DNA from: Mya arenaria
Lineage: Eukaryota; Mollusca; Bivalvia; Myida; Myidae
NCBI RefSeq assembly: GCF_026914265.1
Contig: NC_069130.1
Location: 14,613,386-14,677,385, forward strand
Direction of reading: 5' to 3'
DNA length: 64,000 bases
Below the pieces are notes generated by a model. That model worked only from the letters and a program-made list of their open reading frames with translations, did no database searches and had not been told where the DNA came from. How positions within the stretch are numbered: the stretch's first letter is position 1; each line of letters begins with the position of its first letter. Of the stretch, positions 60,101 through 64,000 are shown one piece after another. Both the position numbers and the translations under genes were made by a program.

Positions 60101-62068
60101 CATATGATGATTGTTTCTTCCTCCAGGTGTCTCCCGGAAGTATTGCCGGCCAAGCTAGACTGAAGGCTGGAGACGGCATCCTTAGAATAGGGTGCGTTGA
60201 CACCATCGGATTTACGCATGAGCAGGCAAGAGCGGAGATGATCCGATCTGGTAACGAGATTGACCTCACGGTGCAGGAGTAAGTTGGCTTAATTAAGTGG
60301 GCGATTGTAAACATACCTGATAAATCGTCTCTGTAATACTAAATAAGATGACCCAGAATTATACTTATCAGTTTAATAGATAATATGTAAATTTATAAAT
60401 ACATTTATAAGATAATACTTCCTACAAATATTTTACTGTTTGTACATGCGATATAGTGTTTAAAATGTATCGGAAGGGATATTTTCAATTAATCCATCTA
60501 CAAAATATATATACATGTCCCGAAAGAGGCGTAATAAACCTGGGCATGGGAGGAAATATAGCAATGAGTACTAGTCATTTATATAAAGATATACACAATT
60601 ATTTACCCCCCAAAGAGGCATAGTTAATCCACCTGCTGGAGAAGAGACCACTGAGGAAGATCGACCCCGGATGTCCGTGAGCGATTCTGACTCGCCTTAC
60701 CAGGAAGTGACATCAAAAACCTTTCAGATGATGGAGAAGGAACTCCCGGAAGCAGGGCAAGCAGGTGTGTGTTGGAATGCTTTCTGTAGTATCAATACTT
60801 TGAAAGCTTTCTGTGGCATCAATATTTTGAAATTGTTTCTGGATATCAATTATTTGGAATGTTTTCTGAGGCATCAATATTTGAAATGCTTTCTGTGGTA
60901 TCAATATCTGGAATGCTTTTTTTGGCATCAATATTTGAAATGCTTTCCATGGTATCAATATTTCAAATGCTTTCTCTGATATCAATATTTTGAATGCTTT
61001 CTGTGGCATCAATATTTTGAAATTGTTTCTGGGTATCAATATTTCAAATGCTTTCTGTGGTATCAATATTTGGAATGCTTTCTAGGGCATCATTATTTGA
61101 AATGCTTTCTGGGACATCAATATTTGGAATGTTTTCTGTGGCATTATTTATAGAATGAGTTCTGTGGTATTAATATTTGGAATGATTTTTGTGGTGTAAA
61201 TATTTGAAATGATTCCTGTGTTTTTAGTATTTCAAATGCTTTTCATTGTATCAACATTTGGAATGCTTTCTGTGGTATCAATAATTGGAATGCTTTCTGT
61301 GTTATCAATATTTTGAATGCTTTTTGTGATATCATTGCTTCTGCTAAGAGAAATAAGAGTTATAATTTTTCTTAGATACTCTGTTAAGAAGTTTAGAGAC
61401 TAAGAGTACACTACATTACACAGATTGATACCAATGGTTTTCGCATTATTATACACAAATTGAACGAAATAATAACATGGAACTCCGAAAGATATGGACA
61501 TGTTTGTGAATTAAATTTTAGAGGAAATTTTAAGAAATAAATAAAAAAGCAGCAGTTCAAATTCACAAATATCCAATATATGGTACGACAAACTCCCATT
61601 TTCAAAAACTATCAGTAAAAGGAGTTTATTTCAAACCCATCAGTTGTTTTGAAGTTATTCTCTGGACAAGGGTGTGTAAGAAAATGGTTTAGGGGAGATA
61701 ACTTAATAAACTGTATGCTCTCCCTTTTAGAATCATAAAAATCTTGAGTCAGTTTATAAGGAAGAAATGAAAATACCTTTTTGAGCACACGGATAACCCC
61801 TCCCACACCTTTTTTGCATAGGCGGTCAAATTCGCCACCCCCACCACCATTTTCTTAATCCCTCAGTCTCAAAGAGACCCCTGGCAATCTTTTAGGATTG
61901 ACAATTATCAGCTGTTAGACTTAGACCCCATGAAGTCACTCTTTTAACTTCTTATTTTTCATTTCAGGGGCAAGGCCAGCGTCTATATTCGACAAGAAGC
62001 GACAAAAACGATCAGCCTACACAAAAGCTGACCAATCAGGTTATACCAAACCATTTGGTGCACAGTAA
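57154..62068 (+). CDS. Short PDZ-domain protein, PDLIM/ZASP type, 4 exons
   Basis: Exons 57154-57255, 60127-60278, 60616-60764 and 61968-62068 (phases 0, 2, 1) encode 167 aa. Residues 3-83 form a PDZ domain: PWGFKMQGGSDVGLPLFVAH is the carboxylate-binding loop and first strands typical of ALP/Enigma/ZASP proteins. VSPGSIAGQARLKAGDGIL and THEQARAEMIRSG follow the same pattern. An acidic linker (EETTEED) leads to a basic C-terminus, KKRQKRSAYTKADQSGYTKP, and ends FGAQ. In this family the PDZ binds alpha-actinin at Z-discs and stress fibres. No LIM domain follows in the window, so this is either a PDZ-only short isoform or the 5' part of a longer gene that uses other exons past the window end. 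The exon 3 acceptor (CCCAAAG) was chosen because it keeps the frame. Confidence 0.9.
57741..57999 (+). mobile_element. MITE, 'GGGGGCG' family, copy 4
   Basis: Begins GGGGGCAGATTCAGGATTTG, then AGAGGGGGCGTAACTTAGGG and TGCGCCCCTCCCTCAG, and ends CCCGCCCCCTCCTGGATCC, an inverted match of the start. In intron 1 of the PDZ gene. Confidence 0.78.
58077..59385. repeat. 62-bp minisatellite, 21 units in exact register
   Basis: CATGGCATACA begins at 58109 and recurs every 62 bp to 59349, 21 times with no insertion or deletion. Units differ only by substitutions, mainly GTGTGTACAATG / GTGTTTACAATG / GAGTTTACAATG / GTGTGTACAGTG. The array sits in intron 1 of the PDZ gene. Confidence 0.97.
59883..59923. 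repeat. (CAGGG)n pentanucleotide repeat
   Basis: About eight perfect GGCAG units in intron 1 of the PDZ gene, G-rich on the + (transcribed-sense) strand. Confidence 0.96.
60766..61325. repeat. 27-bp degenerate minisatellite
   Basis: The unit GGAATGCTTTCTGTGGTATC plus AATATTT is repeated about twenty times with many changes, starting two bases after the exon 3 donor and filling the first half of intron 3 of the PDZ gene. Open frames on both strands reflect the period. Confidence 0.92.
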
Positions 62069-62572
62069 TATAGCCAGTGGTTGAAATATTCGTGCTCGAA
62101 AACTGGACAGCCGGGGAAGTGCCTAGCAATGGACATTTGTCATCCTCGTTTTTTTGGATGCAACCCAGCACTGTTAGTCAGCTAGGCCACACAATCCATA
62201 TATCATATTTTTCACATACAAAAAATCATACATTTCACAAAATAATGTGATCGCTTCCATATATTCAGAGAACAATAAGTTTCAAGTGTCTGGATGGAAG
62301 TGTTATTTTCACAAACATGTGATCGCATTCCTTGGATATTTGAGAAATAATAGTGAAATAATTTGATATGTGTTGTGTGTGGTCCAACTGAGTGATTCGT
62401 ATGAAAACGCTGACTGTTCTAATTGGTGTCATCTGTATGTTTTCTTGTGTCGCTTGGCAGCTTTCAAAACCTTGTATCAACTTTGGGAAAAACACTAGAG
62501 CCAAGAGCTAAAAATCCTAAAATGTAATGTTTGTTTTAGGTGCTCATAAAATTGAACTATATATGACTATTA

Positions 62573-62746
62573 CAGTCAAACCCCATTGGCTCAAACTCCC
62601 AGGGACCGGCAAAATTACCACGAGCCTCGGAAAAATTTGGGCCAAGCGGGAATTGTTTTATTCATTACAAACAAATCATTATAAACATCAGTTTGAGCCA
62701 ACGAGAAAATCGTGCCAATCGAGTTTGAGTCAACGGGGTTCGACTG
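62573..62746. mobile_element. pogo/Tc1-like MITE, subfamily 1, copy 4
   Basis: TA at 62571-62572 and 62747-62748. Ends CAGTCAAACCCCATTGGCTC and GAGTCAACGGGGTTCGACTG. 174 bp, non-coding, about 500 bp after the PDZ stop codon. Confidence 0.87.
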
Positions 62747-62749
62747 TAT

Positions 62750-63229
62750 TTTACAATATTTTTCGATTTGATGCTTGTTGGTTCTTCTTCCAGTAGTATG
62801 TAAGTTTTTATTTTTAAAAAAATATTAACACTTGTAAGTATCCTTATTATTGTTATACTATAAAAATTCTTTACACAAGTATAACTCCATTTGCACGAGC
62901 ATATTGTGGAACAATTTATTTCAACCAGATTTCAATCATTTTCATTATAACTGATTTTACGCTTTGCCAAAGATATCTTGCCATATTTTAATTTGTACAT
63001 ATTATTTAACTTCTATTTTTTCGCAAATTGTTGACTTAATCTCAGCATTTTTTTGTAAAAAAGAATTGCTTTGGTAATCCACATATCAAAGCTTTATAAA
63101 AAGTGTGTTTAAAGTCAATGTTGTTATTGTTCTTTTTCAGAGTTTACTTAAAATAAAATTGGTTTTGTACGAGTACCTAATCTTTTAGGTTAATTTAGCA
63201 GCCATAGTTTCCATGTAATAATTTACCTT
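62750..63229. other. Downstream of PDZ gene, nothing recognised
   Basis: No LIM-domain exon or other coding signal was seen. AT-rich. Confidence 0.4.
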
Positions 63230-63530
63230 CAAAAATAAGAAAGTGGGTCAAAAGGTCAAAGTCAAGGACACCATATAAAAATTAGTTTGTAAAACTGTAG
63301 ACAATTAGTTCAATGTTCATTACTGTATAGTTTTTTATTGCATTGCAGTTGTTTCAAAGTCAAACATTAAAACCCAAGATCGCACGTGGGCAATATTGAA
63401 AATTGTTGGCAAAACCTAAATAACATTGTCAAAATCTCAATGCTGTAGCTTTCAAAAATAAGACAGTAGGTCAAAAGATCATTGTAAAGGTCATCTAAGA
63501 CAATGTAGGTGATGGTTATAAAAAGTAATT
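63230..63530. repeat. Two diverged tandem units with AGGTCA-like sites
   Basis: CAAAAATAAGAAAGTGGGTC (63231) and CAAAAATAAGACAGTAGGTC (about 63454) begin units of about 220 bp. GGGTCAAAAGGTCA at 63245-63258 is a pair of half sites spaced by two. Similar in style to the CNTD1 intron 1 repeat. Confidence 0.7.
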
Positions 63531-64000
63531 TGCTCAAAAAATATTTGCAAAAGACTGTTGTCCCTAGGGTATGTTACTATTTTACTACTATGGTATAATT
63601 TATATGAGAACAACTTAATTAAGGCACCAATACAAATCACAGTGTCAGATTTTGTGAAACCAAGTATCAGACCAATCTCTTTTATAATTGGAAAGAAGTT
63701 TGTTTAACCAACCATAGCTATACAGTGAAAATTCAGTAAAAGACTTAGAGCCATAACCCTTGAATAAATAGGCCAAAACAAAAGGACAAATATGTTGGGC
63801 AATTATAGGTTCCCCTGATGGTGATCATGTGTACCAAGTTTCAGCTCAATCCATTTAAAACTGTGACGTATTCTCTCGACTTACTTTTTGCAACAGACCA
63901 AGCTACACTGCGACTGATAAACAAACCAATGGTATGCTGTCTCCAATACACATTTTAATAAAACTTACATTTTCAGCCAATGAAACTGCAGATCATTTAA
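63531..64000. other. Window end, nothing recognised
   Basis: No exon was identified. Whether the PDZ transcription unit continues past here cannot be told. Confidence 0.4.

Noticed and set aside
60713-61066. 117-codon minus-strand open frame
   Set aside because: A by-product of the 27-bp intronic repeat.

Overview
This is a stretch of AT-rich animal nuclear DNA. Spliced genes with GT-AG introns, an isolated eukaryotic tRNA gene, tRNA-derived SINEs, many short inverted-repeat DNA transposons (MITEs) and large minisatellites all point to a marine invertebrate. The repeat style suggests a mollusc, most likely a bivalve, but that is an inference and nothing here proves the species. No bacterial, viral or retroelement coding sequence was recognised.

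The first 38 kb hold no protein-coding gene that I can support. They contain a tRNA-Glu(CUC) gene (22798-22869), tandem repeats (57-bp units near 0.5 kb, 21-bp near 6.2 kb, a long GAT/ATG array near 8.6-9.3 kb) and a dense layer of MITEs. The MITEs fall into recognisable families: a hairpin element flanked by TTAA, a Mutator-like element with 9-10 bp target duplications, a pogo/Tc1-like element with TA flanks, and other palindromic elements, some nested in each other. From 31.7 to 37.7 kb lies a direct segmental duplication (about 2.7 and 3.1 kb), each copy centred on a CpG-rich array of 24-bp units.

Three spliced genes on the + strand fill the last 26 kb. The first is a three-exon rhodopsin-class GPCR (38387-40976, 352 aa). 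The second is a seven-exon orthologue of CNTD1, the meiotic crossover cyclin-like protein (44909-54070, 309 aa). The third is a four-exon short PDZ protein of the PDLIM/ZASP type (57154-62068, 167 aa). In all three the exon lengths sum to whole codons and the splice sites are canonical. They show no sign of working in one pathway: membrane signalling, meiosis and actin/Z-disc scaffolding respectively.

Introns and gaps between the genes carry Harbinger-like MITEs with TAA/TTA target duplications, SINE copies, ancient tandem repeats with nuclear-receptor-like half sites, and a 21-copy 62-bp minisatellite that keeps exact register.
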